A stretch of 64,000 nt of DNA. Source: Eutreptiella sp. 'Long Island Sound 2002' (taxonomy: Eukaryota > Euglenozoa > Euglenophyceae > Eutreptiales > Eutreptiaceae). The DNA lies in contig OZ038382.1 of the NCBI GenBank assembly GCA_964036045.1, positions 127,286,556 to 127,350,555 of the forward strand, given 5' to 3'. The notes beneath the pieces were generated by a model. It ran no database searches, was not told where the DNA came from, and saw only the letters and a program-made list of their open reading frames with translations. The translations under genes and the position numbers were made by a program. This document shows positions 1 through 11,636 of this stretch, in pieces; position 1 is the stretch's first letter; each line of letters begins with the position of its first letter.

Positions 1-1
1 G

Positions 2-1801
2 CTGGTGCACGCAAGTCTCACCAAGCCATCCCGGTTGTCTATTACAGACAAGGGGGCATGGCAGTTCCGGAAACTGTGGCGTAGCATTGTTCGCCGTGAT
101 ATTGTGATGTGGGTGGACAACTGGTGGCATGCCCAGTTTCCGGCCAATCCGGTGAAACCCAATGTCTGTCTAGATGTGACCGCCATAGCGGTGTTGCACA
201 CAATCCCCCTTCCTCATTTTCTTCGCCACCCGAGTCTGCGTGACCTAGTGGACCGGGTGGACACAATGGCCATGGCAGTTGTTCAACAGCACAGAGAAAT
301 GGTGAAGGTGTGCACTGATATGTGCAATACACCCATTTCTTGGAGAACCATCTGTACCCCCCCCCAATATTGCCCGGGAGGCTGGTAGACAGCAACTCTT
401 TTGGAAGCCATTTGGCATATATGAGTCCCGTACAGGTCAGAACCAAGAGCTCTTGGATCTCCTCGATATGCTACCTACTACCCAACGGCATTGTCAGAAC
501 CCGATGGCATTGCTCGTTAATTGCAACATCCACTACCGGGTGGTCAAATTTTTGTACTCTAGAGCAACCATTGACTGGAATTTTCCGGATTGGTTGCGGG
601 GTATCTCGTTGATTTACGGCGTGTGGCACCCCTACAAACATGTTTTGCAATATCATTTGGCGTAAATTCTTTCCTCTGTTTTCGTACATCACCGCTCCCG
701 TGGTTGGGGCCGGTGCGCGCATATATAACCACCCCGAACTCATTGTCATAGAGAAAACCATCGCTGCCCTCCTTGTCGCAGCCCCGAACATACGGGCACA
801 ACTTCGGCAGAAAATTACTGTGTTTGAGGGACGCGCCAACCAAGCAGCCCTAAACACACAGGATGGGTTGCGCATCCTTCGGGGCCTTGAATCCCTCCTG
901 AATTATTACCTCCCAGCCAGCTTTGTAGTGGGACACTTAGTGCGCAATTGCACTTGGGCTGGGCGCGCCGACGGGACTAGTATAGTGGCCACGTGTGTAC
1001 TTCAGCGCTGCGTGGGTCTACTTGTTGACCTTGCCGGTACAGCTGCAGCAAAAATGGACTACGTCCGTACCATATGCTGTGCACTTCTGTACGATACACA
1101 ATGAGAACGACGATACGCGTGGTGCCGCCCATGTGGAGGAATGTTGTGAGACCCTGCTGGCAAAATTGCGGGCACGGTGCAAGCAACACCCCGACAAGCA
1201 CACGGCGGATGAGGCTGGTGCCCTATTCCGCACCATGCCTCCCCGTCAGCAGGCACGTGCAACGGAGTCCCTCTCCGAAAGTGTGTGTGTGGAGTTGCGC
1301 GACAGGGTATGGGCACTCATGCCTGGTGCAGGACGGGAGGAGCATCCAACTGTGCGATGGTCCTCGGGTCCAGTTAGTGTGGTTGAGGCAGAAAGAGACA
1401 CAACGTACGTGTTCCCCGAAAAGGCAACCGGGGGTACCCTAACAGTTGTGTTCATGAAATCTATTCTAAGGCGCTTTCTGCGCACCCTAGTAGGTGGACA
1501 AGGGCTCCGCGATGATGTAATGGATTACATACGTCAACATATCCCACTTAGGCCACCTGTGAACCGCCGCGAGGCCCGGGCACCTGTAGAAACGGTTGGG
1601 TTCATACCAATTGCAATGGAGCACATTGTTCCCCCAGTGCCAAATGCAATGTTCATTGATCATGTGCGTGCCCCCCCTGAGGATGGCGTACCTGTGATCC
1701 GGGCCAGGGATGCTGTAGATGTTGATGCCCTGTCTGATGGCCCTGTACCCGTTGTGCTCAGTGAGGAGTTGCGTGAATTTGACCTGATAGATTTGGACTA
1801 A
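2..1801 (+). pseudogene. Cluster A gene 1: mobile-family protein, 5' partial and frameshifted
   Basis: I do not recognise a named family. The reading frame is open from the window edge and changes frame near 366, near 635 and near 1085. The first change falls on a run of nine C (about 358-366), the second at a CCCC/AAA stretch; both could be sequencing error or decay. Joined by homology, the protein matches the - strand gene at 32762-34263. Shared anchors are WVDNWWHAQFPANP against WIDNWYNKQFTTNP, NIHYRVVKFLYSRATIDWN against NIHYRICKMMYDEKTTGWN, GHLVRNCTWAG against GHLVRQCNWAG, and GPVSVVEAERDTTYVF against GAVTIEDVDDQYHLIT. Such spread-out matches mean common descent along the whole length. 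The conserved hydrophobic-D-N-W segment could be an acidic catalytic site of a transposase-like enzyme, but that is only a guess. The C-terminus is acidic and ends at a TAA at 1801. Palindromes begin 89 bases downstream. Confidence 0.6.
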
Positions 1802-1805
1802 TCAC

Positions 1806-2010
1806 GGGGTGGGGGTGGCAATGCGGACCCCCCCCCCCAAGACAGGGCAATCTGCTGTGTACACCCCCGTTGTTGCTTTACCCAAGAGTCTGGGCTCTGC
1901 AGAGCCCAGCTTTCTCTGCCACCGAGTTTTCAGGGGTTGTAATACTAGTTTTTGACACTCTGGGCTCTGCAGAGCCCAGCCTGTCTGCACTGCCTGATAT
2001 GTACCCCATT
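1806..2010 (+). repeat. Palindrome doublet unit A-i (poly-C + two palindromes)
   Basis: The unit has a poly-C run near 1830-1840, then the perfect 20-bp palindrome CTGGGCTCTGCAGAGCCCAG at 1890-1909 and again at 1960-1979, 70 bp apart. It lies directly after the stop of cluster A gene 1. The same layout recurs 260 bp downstream with related spacer sequence, so the whole unit, not just the palindrome, is repeated. Confidence 0.85.
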
Positions 2011-2065
2011 CTGGGTATTTTCAGTTGCTTTCTTGTTGCTTTGATGGACTCAGACTGATCATTGA

Positions 2066-2270
2066 GGGAGGTGGCAATGCAACCCCCCCCCCCCCCAGAC
2101 AGCCCAATTTGATGTGTACGGCCCTACTATCGCTGTACCCCACGTGTCTGGGCTCTGCAGAGCCCAGCTTTGCCTGACACTGAGTTTTAAGGGGTTGTAT
2201 TACTGGTTGTTGTTACTCTGGGCTCTGCAGAGCCCAGCCTGCCACCACTGCCCGATATGTATTCCCATCT
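2066..2270 (+). repeat. Palindrome doublet unit A-ii
   Basis: This is a second copy of the unit, with a longer poly-C run (about 2079-2095) and perfect palindromes at 2148-2167 and 2218-2237, again 70 bp apart. The spacer between the palindromes resembles that of the first copy (TGAGTTTTAAGGGGTTGTA against CGAGTTTTCAGGGGTTGTA). From 2270 to 2798 no gene or further repeat was seen. Confidence 0.85.
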
Positions 2271-2798
2271 GGTCATTTGCCGTTCCTTTCTTAGGGCTGG
2301 GCCAGTCCTGGACCATGCCATCTTCGTGCTTTGAACTGTGCACACATCTCCATTCTTTCGTATTGTAGTGTGCACCCGCTGCGTCAGCCTGTGTGACTCT
2401 CGAAGAGGCGTGCTTGGCACTGCTGTACTCACTGTTACGATTATTGGAGTTAAATTGCCACAAGCAAGTTTGGCCGTGGTGTTGCAGGCCATTTGCACAG
2501 GCCCAATTTTCTAGCTGCTTCATACCTGTGTCAACGAGGGCTGTTTTAATGGACCTGTTTGATGCTGTGACCATCAATGTGCCATGGACATTGCATTTGA
2601 GATGCCTCTGCACTGATTTGCTCTTTTGAAGACAGTTTTGGCTATTTCAACCCCTGTGGGTGCGAATTTGAATGCTTTGATCTGACTAATTTGCTGTCCA
2701 AATCTGCCATTTACCACCATTGATGCTTTGAACTCTGTGATTGTTGTGTTGTTTTTGGTGACCTGATTTGTCCTGTAAAGTCTCCGTGTTTTTGGAAC

Positions 2799-4082
2799 AT
2801 GTGTGACTTACCAAACGACGTTGCCATGGATGGCAACACCGTTGAGACACCAGCGATGGAGACAATGGAAGCCGAGAAAGTGGATGCACTGCAGTCAGAG
2901 CCCTCTGTACAGGATGCTGTACATGGCAGCACTGTTGCTTGGGCCAGCCAGGCCAGTCAATCTCCCTCGCAAGTGGGGAACAAGGGTCGTGTCGCAAGGA
3001 AGATGGGCAGCATCAAGGACTCCCCAACCGTACTGGCCATTCAAAACTACGTGGAGGTGAGGAGAGCGAAGGTGCCGCGCAAGGAACTGAAGAATGACAG
3101 GTGCATGGAGTATGGCCAATCCAGGCTCATTGATTGGGACCACGTGGCGGAGGTGAAGGAGGACCTACTGGCAAACCCCCCCGATAGCCGACTGCAGCTT
3201 CTGGTTTGGAACAACAAAGGTATGGGATTGTTGCGACGCAATTCGATCAATCTAATTGGCTACGTGGCCTGCCCTGTGTGATGTGCCATGCTGTTGTATT
3301 CAGTGGGAGCCCTGTGGGTGATTGGAGGCCAACACGGCGTTGCGGCGTGTGATGAAGTTTGCAAGGATGTGACAGCAAGGATGGGCGATGTCGAGGACTG
3401 GATGACCAACTTTGACGTGCGCATCATCAAGTTTGATACATCCGTCGAGATCAGGCGAAAGCTGGCTGGACAACACGATAGGGCGCACCACAGTGGACGT
3501 GAGAGCAGCCTACCCCAACTGTTGAACAATTTCCTACAACTGGCGGCCGAGGACACACAATTTCAGAAGACAGTTGTCACCTTGATGTGTGAGGCAATCG
3601 TGGAGGCGGGGCTCACTGCAAAATCCGGCAACACGGAGACAATCTTCAAGCAAATGAGGCCAGCTGCCCATATGGCCTTGACCTATGGTGCCACCTTCAC
3701 GGACGCACTCGGCAAGATGGTGGAACGCAAGCAGGTGATTGCCCTTTATACAATGCGATGCTTTGCTGGAATGCAACCGGAAAATTTGTGGCGTGTATGC
3801 AACTACATGGCCTCGCCGAAGAGTACAGTACCGGGCTTCCAGAAGCTGGCAAAGGAGCTCCGCGTTGGGGAATTGTTGTGGTATCACTTTGGTCATCCTG
3901 ACATGCCGATTGAGCGCATCCACCCTTCACGACGTATGCTGTTACTTTCTAAGCCCCTACCTTTTGTTGTGATTGGGCCGCTGCGACAGGGAGCCTGGAT
4001 GAAGTGTAATGCCCGATTTCAGTGTGACAGTTTGGGTTTGCTGGGCTCTGCAGAGCGCAGGGTCCGCAAGGATGCCAAATGA
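2799..4082 (+). CDS. Cluster A spliced gene with ParB/DGQHR-like motif
   Basis: An ATG at 2799 opens a frame that meets a TGA at 3279-3281, but a good intron removes it. The donor is AAAG|GTATGG (intron starts 3220) and the acceptor GTATTCAG|TGG (intron ends 3303), 84 nt long, and the flanking exons join in frame. The joined product reads through VGALWVIGGQHGVAACDEV, which resembles the DGQHR/HR signature of ParB-N/sulfiredoxin-fold proteins, although the usual D and R are replaced by G and G. Upstream is a basic, hydrophilic N-terminus; downstream is an alpha-helical region (to about 3930). The frame then runs through a palindrome (4041-4060) to a TGA at 4082. A donor-like GTATGC near 3933 may end the real exon, which would splice over the palindrome block towards the next coding segment at about 5313. 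Cluster B has no counterpart of this part. Function is unknown; DNA binding or nicking would be the ParB-like guess. Confidence 0.55.
3220..3303 (+). other. Candidate 84-nt GT-AG spliceosomal intron
   Basis: The donor follows AAAG and reads GTATGG; the acceptor reads TTGTATTCAG. Removing it eliminates an in-frame TGA and joins AAC-AAC-AAA-G to TG-GGA-GCC, giving an uninterrupted frame into the GGQHG motif. This supports a eukaryotic nuclear origin. Confidence 0.65.
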
Positions 4083-5064
4083 CTGGATCTACAAAGACGC
4101 TGTGCCTGTTGGAATGTTGGAACTTCCGCAACTTCACTCTTGATGATTGGTGCAACCTAGCTTGATGATGTCCCAGGACCCCCCACCCCCCCCCGGACAC
4201 CCCCTAATTCACCATTTTGGTCATGCTAGGCTCTGCAGAGCCCAGGTGGAGGACATTGACCAATTTCACACGCCATATTACCATCTTGAGAGTTCTAGGC
4301 TCTGCAGAGCGCAGGATCCCCTGGGATGCCAATTGACTGCATGTACAGATCGGCTGAACCTGTTGGATTGTTCGAACTTCCGCAACTTCACTCCTGATGA
4401 CCGGTGCACTCTTGCCTAATGATGTACAAGCCCCCCCCCCCCCCCCCCGGGACACCCCCTAGTTCACCATTTTGGTCATGCTAGGCTCTGCATAGCCAAG
4501 GTGGAGGACATTGACCAATTTCATACGCCATATTACCATCTTGAGAGTTCTGGGCTCTGCAGAGCCCAGGATCCCCTGGGATGCCAATTGACTGCATGTA
4601 CAGATCGGCTGAACCTGTTGGATTGTTCGACCTTCCGCAACTTCACTCCTGATGACCGGTGCACTCTTGCCTAATGATGTCCAAGCCCCCCCCCCCCCCC
4701 GGGGAACCCCCTAATTCACCATTTTGGTCATGCTAGGCTCTGCAGAGGCCAGGTGGAGGACGTTGACCAATTTCAGACGCCATATTACCATCTTGAGAGT
4801 TATGGGCTCTGCAGAGCCCAGGATCCCCTGGGATGCCAATTGACTGCATGTACAGAGACGCTGGACCTGTTGAAGCTTCCGCGACGTTACTGCTGTCGAC
4901 CGCTGCGGCCTTGCCTAATGGTGTCCCACGACCCCCCCCCCCCCCACACACCCTTCATTTGCCAATTTAGTCATGCTGGGCTCTGCAGAGCCCAAATGAA
5001 CCACAGTGACCAATTTCAGCCTTCATATTACCAATTTGACAGTACTGGGCTCTGCAGAGCCCAG
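4041..5064 (+). repeat. Tandem array of palindrome doublets with poly-C spacers
   Basis: Palindromes or near-palindromes occur at 4041-4060, 4226-4245, 4295-4314, 4481-4500 (degenerate), 4550-4569, 4733-4752, 4802-4821, 4976-4995 and 5045-5064. After the first, they form pairs 69-70 bp apart, and the pairs repeat every roughly 250 bp. Each pair is preceded by a C run of about 10-17 bases and a conserved stretch (TTCACCATTTTGGTCATGCT in most copies). The best copies hold the full 20-bp palindrome; others carry one to three substitutions. The block separates the two coding parts of cluster A and may lie inside one large intron (about 3933-5312). Confidence 0.85.
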
Positions 5065-5312
5065 GATCCAACAAAATGCAAATTTACGCTTTGCCAGATC
5101 GCTGCGACTTGGTGGATCGCTGCCCTCCTGCCCTCCTCTATGGCTCCTGTACACACAGACACAAAGACTGAAGTGGCTCGCATCTCAAAGAGGTTTGGTC
5201 ACCGTCTGGCTAATTTTGGTGCATGGCAAGGGAGCTGTGAGTACAGCCAGAGCACGCCGTGGCCACCACTGTAGGCGCTTTTGAAGGCAGGTCTGTGGGT
5301 CAGCGATCTATA

Positions 5313-6506
5313 AGATGTCGAAGCACATCGTAGACTGCTTGTGACACCAGTGTTGAACCCGGCTGTTGAGGTGTCTGGTGGCGAGGTGGCAAAGGTCAAT
5401 GTTGGCAAGGGGTCAGAATCTGGAGAAATTTGGGCATACGATGCATCGATGATCACAGTGCCAAATGAGATCAAAATGCTGAAGTACAATCTCGTCATTG
5501 TTGAAGTCCCGCGGCGTGGAGGGTGGATCCCCGGTGCGCAGATCGTGCGTGTGCTGTCTCAAGGGGTAACTGGCGCCTTTCATGGACACCATGGGGATTT
5601 GGTCGCTGTGGAACAACACTTGCGTTCGCAATTGGAAGATTTGTACCCAACGGCTTTGCGCATCGCTGTGTACCACCTGGGGCGCCGAGAAGAGCCGTAT
5701 TTGTTCGAGCAGTCAACTTTGTTGCTTGTCAAGACCCATGGGCTGGGCCCTGCAGTGCCGCACTTTCTCACACAAAAGTCGTTCACTGAAGGTCTGTGGC
5801 TCGGTCTATCTTTTTTATGGTGGTTGGTCAATTTGCTGGAGGACCCTAACGACGACTCGGGCGACACGCACATGGATGGTGATGCATCGCGCTGCCTGTG
5901 GGCACTATACTATGGCCGCCGCCCCGACCTGATCAGTCTAGGCTGTATTCACTTGCCTGTCCGTTGAATTGCGCATGGGTTGTACTATCTGATGGTCCCT
6001 ACAATGTAGCCGATGTGGTGAACCTGCTGAAGACAAGTGTCCGGAAAGGGGACACGGAGGAGGATGTTGAGTGGCGGAGTGTCATGCACTGGGCAAGCAC
6101 CAGGCAGCCGCTGTTCCAGCAGGAGTCCCCTGATCAGGCAGCAAACGCGGACACGAGTGAGTCAGAAGTCGAGGAGGTGCCGGATCCGCAAACTCCCAAG
6201 CCAAAGGGGAGAAACACTGATACACAGCGGCAGAAGGAGCAGGAGAAGGCTGAGCGCGAGTTGCGGAAGCAAGAGGAGGCATGGGAGAAGCAACGTAAGA
6301 AGGAGGAGAAGGAGAAGGAGAAAAAGGCGAAAGAGCACGAGCGAGCAAATCGCAAGAGGAAAGAAGAGGAGGATAAGTTGGCAACGGCAGCCGCTGGGGC
6401 GTCCCCATCGCAGAAAAAAAGGGCAGTTGAGGGCCTGCAGGCCACCCTGCAACGTGGTGTCCGGGTTGGCTTGTCCAAGAGCAACGGCAAGAGCAACGGC
6501 AAGTGA
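5313..6506 (+). pseudogene. Cluster A gene 2: conserved partner protein with charged tail
   Basis: The family is unknown. The frame is open from about 5313, just after an AG that could be a splice acceptor; there is no clear ATG, so the start is probably an exon boundary. It runs to a TGA at 5967 and continues in another frame from about 5940 to 6506, so there is a frameshift or small intron near 5940-5970. The globular part matches the - strand gene at 30883-32279: YNLVIVEVP against KNLIVINGD, EEPYLFEQSTLLLV against GDPTLFDVCWLLIS, and a WW/W-rich segment followed by PDL in both. The C-terminal 110 residues are a long E/K/R-rich probable coiled coil (about 6220-6380), then a basic tail ending in a KSNGK repeat, suggesting nucleic-acid or nuclear association. 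The B homologue also ends in a Lys/Glu-rich tail, so the arrangement is conserved even though the tails are low-complexity. Confidence 0.5.
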
Positions 6507-6728
6507 CTGGAGGCCCCACACACCGCTGGATCATGACTGTCGCTGGACCATACCGGACATACAACCACAGACGCAACTGTGTTACCGTGCTTTTGTTGTG
6601 AGCGCCTGATGTGACTGGGCCTGTCCTGTGCAGTCCCAAATGGCTGTGGGACAGTGAATGATGTGCCTGTTTGACGCTGTACGTGTTTCTGGCTGAATTT
6701 GACGGTCATTTTTTTAATTTGCACTGAG

Positions 6729-6817
6729 CTGGGCTCTGCAGAGCCCAGCTTGCCAGATTTGCTTGATTTACCCCCGAATATGAACAATTTTGTACTGATG
6801 GACTCTGCAGAGCCCAG
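6729..6817 (+). repeat. Palindrome doublet A (after gene 2)
   Basis: A perfect palindrome lies at 6729-6748 and a one-change copy (ATGGACTCTGCAGAGCCCAG) at 6798-6817, 69 bp apart. The doublet lies about 220 bp downstream of the gene 2 stop codon and repeats the 70-bp doublet spacing seen elsewhere in cluster A. Confidence 0.8.
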
Positions 6818-8440
6818 CATGCTGTTTCAGGCCAATTTGCATGCCTCCTGGTGGTACCCAGTGTTGCTTTCATCTCAACAGTGCAGTACTGTCCCTGTGT
6901 GAATTTGGTTGTATCCGCACAACATTGTGCTATGGCATTTCTTTTGGTATGTCCCTCGTTGACATCGTGTGCCAACTGTCGAGTTTGTTCACAATTTTGG
7001 TGCATATACGGTGCCAGGTTTGTGACTATGAGCCCCAGATCCTTTATTTCTTGCTATTTTTTTACCAGTCCATGCGCTGCAAAGTCCACATGCCTTTTGT
7101 ACCCCTGATTTGGTCCTGACATGTTCTATTGCCTGTTTCTGGGCCCTGCAGAGCTAGATGAACGTGTCCGTCATTTCGAGTTTACCAGGTATGCCCAGAG
7201 TCCAATGTCACGTCCGTATTTTGGGCACAGGTTTGCTTTTTATCGCTGAGCCACGTTTTATTCCGCGCTGTCATGTATGCTCAATTGCATTGATCTGTTG
7301 GGCCTTTGTCTTTTCATTTCTCCAGCGGTTGAAAGTGCGTATGTTGGACAGTGCTTTGCCACTGTCTACTATGGGATGCTTCATGTTTTGGTGCAATTTG
7401 CGGCCGGTTTTCGTTGGTGTCAACCATTTATTGATAGTTCAACATTTGCTCGGGATTTAGAAGGGGGAACAGTCTTTGTGTGGCCAGGTGTTAGTACGTG
7501 CTTCTGAACCACATCTGGGGACACATCAGTCTGTAGTGAGTACAACATCCAATTTCGTTGTTCTGGCGGACCTCCTGCAGCGCACATAAAGGTTTTTATA
7601 ACTACTGTGCCTTGTTTTGTGTGTGTTCGTGCCTTAGACTCTTCAACTAGTGTGTACGCAGCTTCCATGCCTTGTGTATGACTGGTGCTCTGGTGGTCTG
7701 TCGCTTATTGGACTGAAAGTTTTTTTGGGTGGGGGGGGGGGGGCGGGGGGGGGCATATAGTTCGATGCCTATTGTAGCCGTTACTACACTGGTGGTCTGG
7801 CTGGTTTATCAATAGCGTAATTCAAGGGTGCTTTATGATGTTTGTATCGAGCTGGGCTCTGCAGAGCCCAGCCAGTAGGAATTCCCTATTTCACGCCCTG
7901 TTACTACCTGTTTGCCTGTACACTGTTGTGTTGGTGTACAACCCTGTACTATTACCCCTGGTTTTGGTGAATTTCATGTTTCTGGCCTCTACAGAGCCCA
8001 GCCTTTCAGAAATGCTGCTTTGCACCCTCCTTGTGTACAGGTGCTGTTCTCTGTTGTGATAGGGGACACCTTCTTCACAGGCGGTGCATATAAGGTCATC
8101 ATCGCCGTTACAATACCACGAGTGCTAGAAGAACCGCAGCACGTGCTGTTGCCAAATACATGCTCCATTTGTGATATCAGACTGTTAAAAATGGTTTTAT
8201 GGTGCGACTGGTCCATTTTCGGTATTTCAGACCTCCAAAATGGGAAAAAACAGTGGCTGCGCTTGCATGCTGTGGGGGCCCAAAATGGTGCCTTTTTGCT
8301 CCTTCGCACCCGTAAATTGCGTGCCGTTCCTCCTCCCCATACACCCTGGCTGGGAACCACCCCTCCATTACGCTTGGCTATGCAGCAGAGAGGCTAGGCT
8401 CCGTGCACGACATGAATTTTTTTTTGAAAAAATGATAGGG
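6818..8440. repeat. Cluster A 3' flank with sparse palindromes; no gene seen
   Basis: A degenerate palindrome is at about 7139-7156, a perfect one at 7852-7871 and a one-mismatch copy at 7982-8001 (130 bp apart, a stretched doublet). A G-rich run occupies 7729-7752, the opposite strand sense to the C runs in the other units. Short open frames here show no recognisable domain and I do not call them. Confidence 0.5.
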
Positions 8441-10165
8441 GGCACTATGGGCCTCCTAAGATTTTGTTCCCCGCTGTAAAGTGTTGGGGACCCCCAGATG
8501 GCAGGGGTTATGTCGCCACTAGGCCCAATTGTGGGCCACTCTTGATTTCGTCCCCCGCTCTCAAGCGCCGGGGCCCCCAGAAGGCAGGGCTTACGTAGTC
8601 TCCGGCCCCGATTTTAGGTTGCTTTTGATATTGTCCCCCGCCTAGAAATGTTGGTGTTCCTCCAAACGGCAGGGGTTATGTATCCTCTGGGCCCAATTGT
8701 GGGCGAATGTTAATTTTGTCCCGCACTCCGAATTCTCGGCGACCCCCCTATTCGCAGGGCTCATGTACCCAAATCGCCCATTTGTGGGCCAAGCCTGATG
8801 TCGTCCCCCGCTCTAAAGCATTCGGGATCCCCTTGAAAGCAGGGGTTATGTGGCCACGACGCCCAATCGTGGACCACTGCTGATTGCGTCCCTGCTTCAA
8901 AGCGTTGCCGACCCCCTAGGCGCCACGGGTTATGTAGCCAACCGGCCCACTCGTGGGCCATCTCTTGATTCTTATCCCCGTTCGGCAGCGTGGGGATCCC
9001 CAAGTTGCAAGGGGTTATGTAGCCACGTGGCCCACTTGTGGGCCACTTCTAATTTTGTCTCCCACTTTGAAGCGTTGGGGACCCCCCAAACGGCAGGGGT
9101 TATGTAGCCATCAAGCCCAAATTGTGGGCCATTTGTGATCGTGTCCCCCGCTCTTAATCGTTCGGGACCCCCTAGACGGCAAGGTCTGTCTATCCAGTGG
9201 GCCCAATTTGGGGCCAATGTTGATTTCGCTCTAAAACGTTGGGACCCCCCACGGGGCCGGGTTATGTAGCCACCAGGCCTAAATTTGGGCCACTCTGATT
9301 TTGGCCCCCGCTTTGGAGCATTGGGAACCCCCCAAACACGGTAGGGGTTATATAGGCAGCAGGCCAAATTTCGGGCTATTGCTGATTTTGTCCATCACTC
9401 TCAAGCGTCTCGGACCCCCCAGACGGCAGGGGATATCTAGTCACCAGGCCCCATGGTGGGCCGCTGCTGACTTCCCCCTGCTTTGCAGCATTGGGGAACC
9501 CCCAGACGGCAAGGGTTATGTAGCCAATCGTCCCAATTGGTGGCCAATGTTGACTTTGTCTCCCGGGCTAAAGCATTGGGGATCCCCTTACACGGTAGGT
9601 GCCATGTAGCCACAAGGCCCGATTGTCGGCCACTTGTGAAGTTGTCCCTTGCTTTGAAATATTGGCCCCACCTTGTTTGTAGTCGGTATTGAGCCAATCC
9701 GTCCCCTTGTGGGCCGCGCCTGATTTTGTTCCCCGCTCTGAACTTCTCGGGACCACTCAGACCTCACGGGTTATGTAGCCAAACCGCCCACTTGTCGGCC
9801 GCTGCCGATTTTGTCCCCTGCTCTAAAGCGTTGGTGACCCCATGGACGGTAGACTACTGATTTTGTCCCCCGCTATCAAGCGATGGGGACACCGCATACG
9901 GCAGGCGTTCTTTAGCCACCAGGCCCAATTGTGGGCCGCTCTTGATTTTGTCCCCTGCTCTAAAGCGGTGGAAACCGCCCACACGGCAGGGGCCATGTAG
10001 CCAACATGTAGCCATCAGGCCCAAATGTGGGCCACTTCTAATTTTGTCTTGCTTTGAAGCGTTGGATGCCCCCTAGACGGCTAGGTTTATGTCGCCAATC
10101 TGCCCACTTCTGGGCCACCCTTGATTTTGTGCCCCGCTTTGAAGCGTGGCGGTTCTTTTTTAGAC
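8440..10165 (+). repeat. Tandem satellite, about 85-bp unit
   Basis: About 20 diverged copies. Each unit contains GGCAGGGGTTATGTAGCC, then a GGCCCA(A)TTGTGGGCCA segment that is itself an imperfect inverted repeat, then TGATTTTGTCCCCCGCTC and AAGCGTTGGGGACCCCC. GCAGGGGTTA anchors at 8501, 8669, 8839 and 9093 give a period of 84-85 bp. Open frames here are products of the repeat and are not called as genes. Confidence 0.9.
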
Positions 10166-10180
10166 GTTCCCCTCACCCCA

Positions 10181-10387
10181 ATGGATCTACTTTTTGTTGA
10201 TTATGTCTTGAGCACTATTAATGCTGATCGCGTTGGGCGCGTCATTGCTCCACCCGGTGATGATTTGGAGGGTGTGGTTGATCCTCCTTGCCCTCCTAAA
10301 TTCCCCTCAGTCGTCCTCGGTGTGCAGTTGCGCAAGGTGGCGTATGGCTACCCCAAAGATGCATGCGTCCAAGAGGAGCATGCCTAG
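10181..10387 (+). pseudogene. Unknown coding fragment X-Y, copy 1
   Basis: An ATG at 10181 gives a 68-residue frame beginning MDLLFVDYVLSTINADRVGR and ending at a TAG at 10385-10387. Reading continues in frame past the TAG (QFINELAKQLVAEL) to about 10468, so the true protein was longer. The first half matches 11796-11996 on the same strand and the second half (VAYGYPKDA... onwards) matches 12338-12535 on the opposite strand. The preceding TTCTTTTTTAG could be a splice acceptor. I do not recognise the family; preserved protein sequence between copies suggests it was once a gene carried by a duplicating element. Confidence 0.4.
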
Positions 10388-11620
10388 CAGTTCATCAATG
10401 AGCTAGCCAAGCAGCTGGTAGCAGAGTTGCGTGTGGCTTGTCAACTAAACACTAGTCGTGGTGCATAGCCTAAGTCGAGCGACACAAAATCTAACCTCAT
10501 CCACAAGTGTGAATTCGAATGCCAACCTCAATCCAACACTGCTGACATAGAAAACCATTTTTGTAGGGTACCTGAACTGCACCATGGCCAGCAGCACCGA
10601 GTGGTTCGAACAACTGGCCCAATGCACACTGGTGCAGTTGCAAGACACACTAGCTGTGTGTCTCTTGCCTAACCATAACGTCAAAATGTGCACGTCTCGC
10701 CACACATTGCACCATTGCCCACCTAGCTAAAAAAGCAAGGGAAACCAAAAAACAAGAGATGTGTCCACACGGGGGCTAGGTAGTGCTGTTTTGTGCGTGC
10801 AACAAACCTTGGCCCTATTCAGTGCTTAGGGTCCTATTCAGTGCAAAGACTAGCCTAAGCAACCAAAAAGACAAGCATTGCCATTTCGTGCTCTTGAGTG
10901 CGTAACATGCTGCTCAATGCATGTCTTCCCACCTCTTCTGCCGAATCGGTGTAAGCAGGCCAACACAAATAGGGTGGAGGACAAAGCGTGCGCGTCTCGG
11001 GCACAAAAACAAAGAAACAAAAGACGCAACCAGAATATGGGGGTACCAAAGAGGTGAAATCAGAAATACAGGTACCGTCGTTCAATGCTATCGAGAGTCT
11101 GCCTCTCTGCCCCGCAAAACGAAGCAACAGCCAACATAGCCAAGCCACAGGTAAAAACAACGAAAAACGTTCAGCGCTATTCATTGCATGTCAAAGAACT
11201 TGAACCCTACTCAACAACTCGAACGCACTGAACGAGGTGAGAACAACACCCCTTCTTCCCAAAAGGCAAACCCTCAAGAAGTACCGTGCACGGGGAAACG
11301 GTCCTCGGCAGCCCACAACACAGGGCACCGCAAAGGCGGTGGAAGCCTGGGTACTCCCCTCCTGTGTTGTTCAGTGTGTGTCCTCTTGCCCTTGCCGGTG
11401 GCTTGCATGCGAGAGGAACCACAAGCTGCCCCGGTACCAACCAATGGCATCTGGTCCAAAATGGTGCCGGCTGGGGTGGCTGGTGCAGACCGCCTGTCAC
11501 CCCCTGCTACACTGGAGGGGCTGCACAAGATGCGGTCCTCGCGAACCCCCGCGGATCCAGTTTGCTGCCGGCATAGAGTTTCACGGCTGTGCGTAACCCG
11601 CCCACTATACTGCTATACCA
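10388..11620. other. Non-coding spacer, no recognisable feature
   Basis: The first 120 bases continue the in-frame remnant of fragment Y and its duplicated non-coding flank (to about 10510). A 48-residue open frame starts at about 10583 (MASSTEWFEQLAQ) but has no recognisable motif. From 10730 to 11620 I see no domain, repeat or RNA gene. Confidence 0.4.
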
Positions 11621-11636
11621 CTATACCACTATACCA

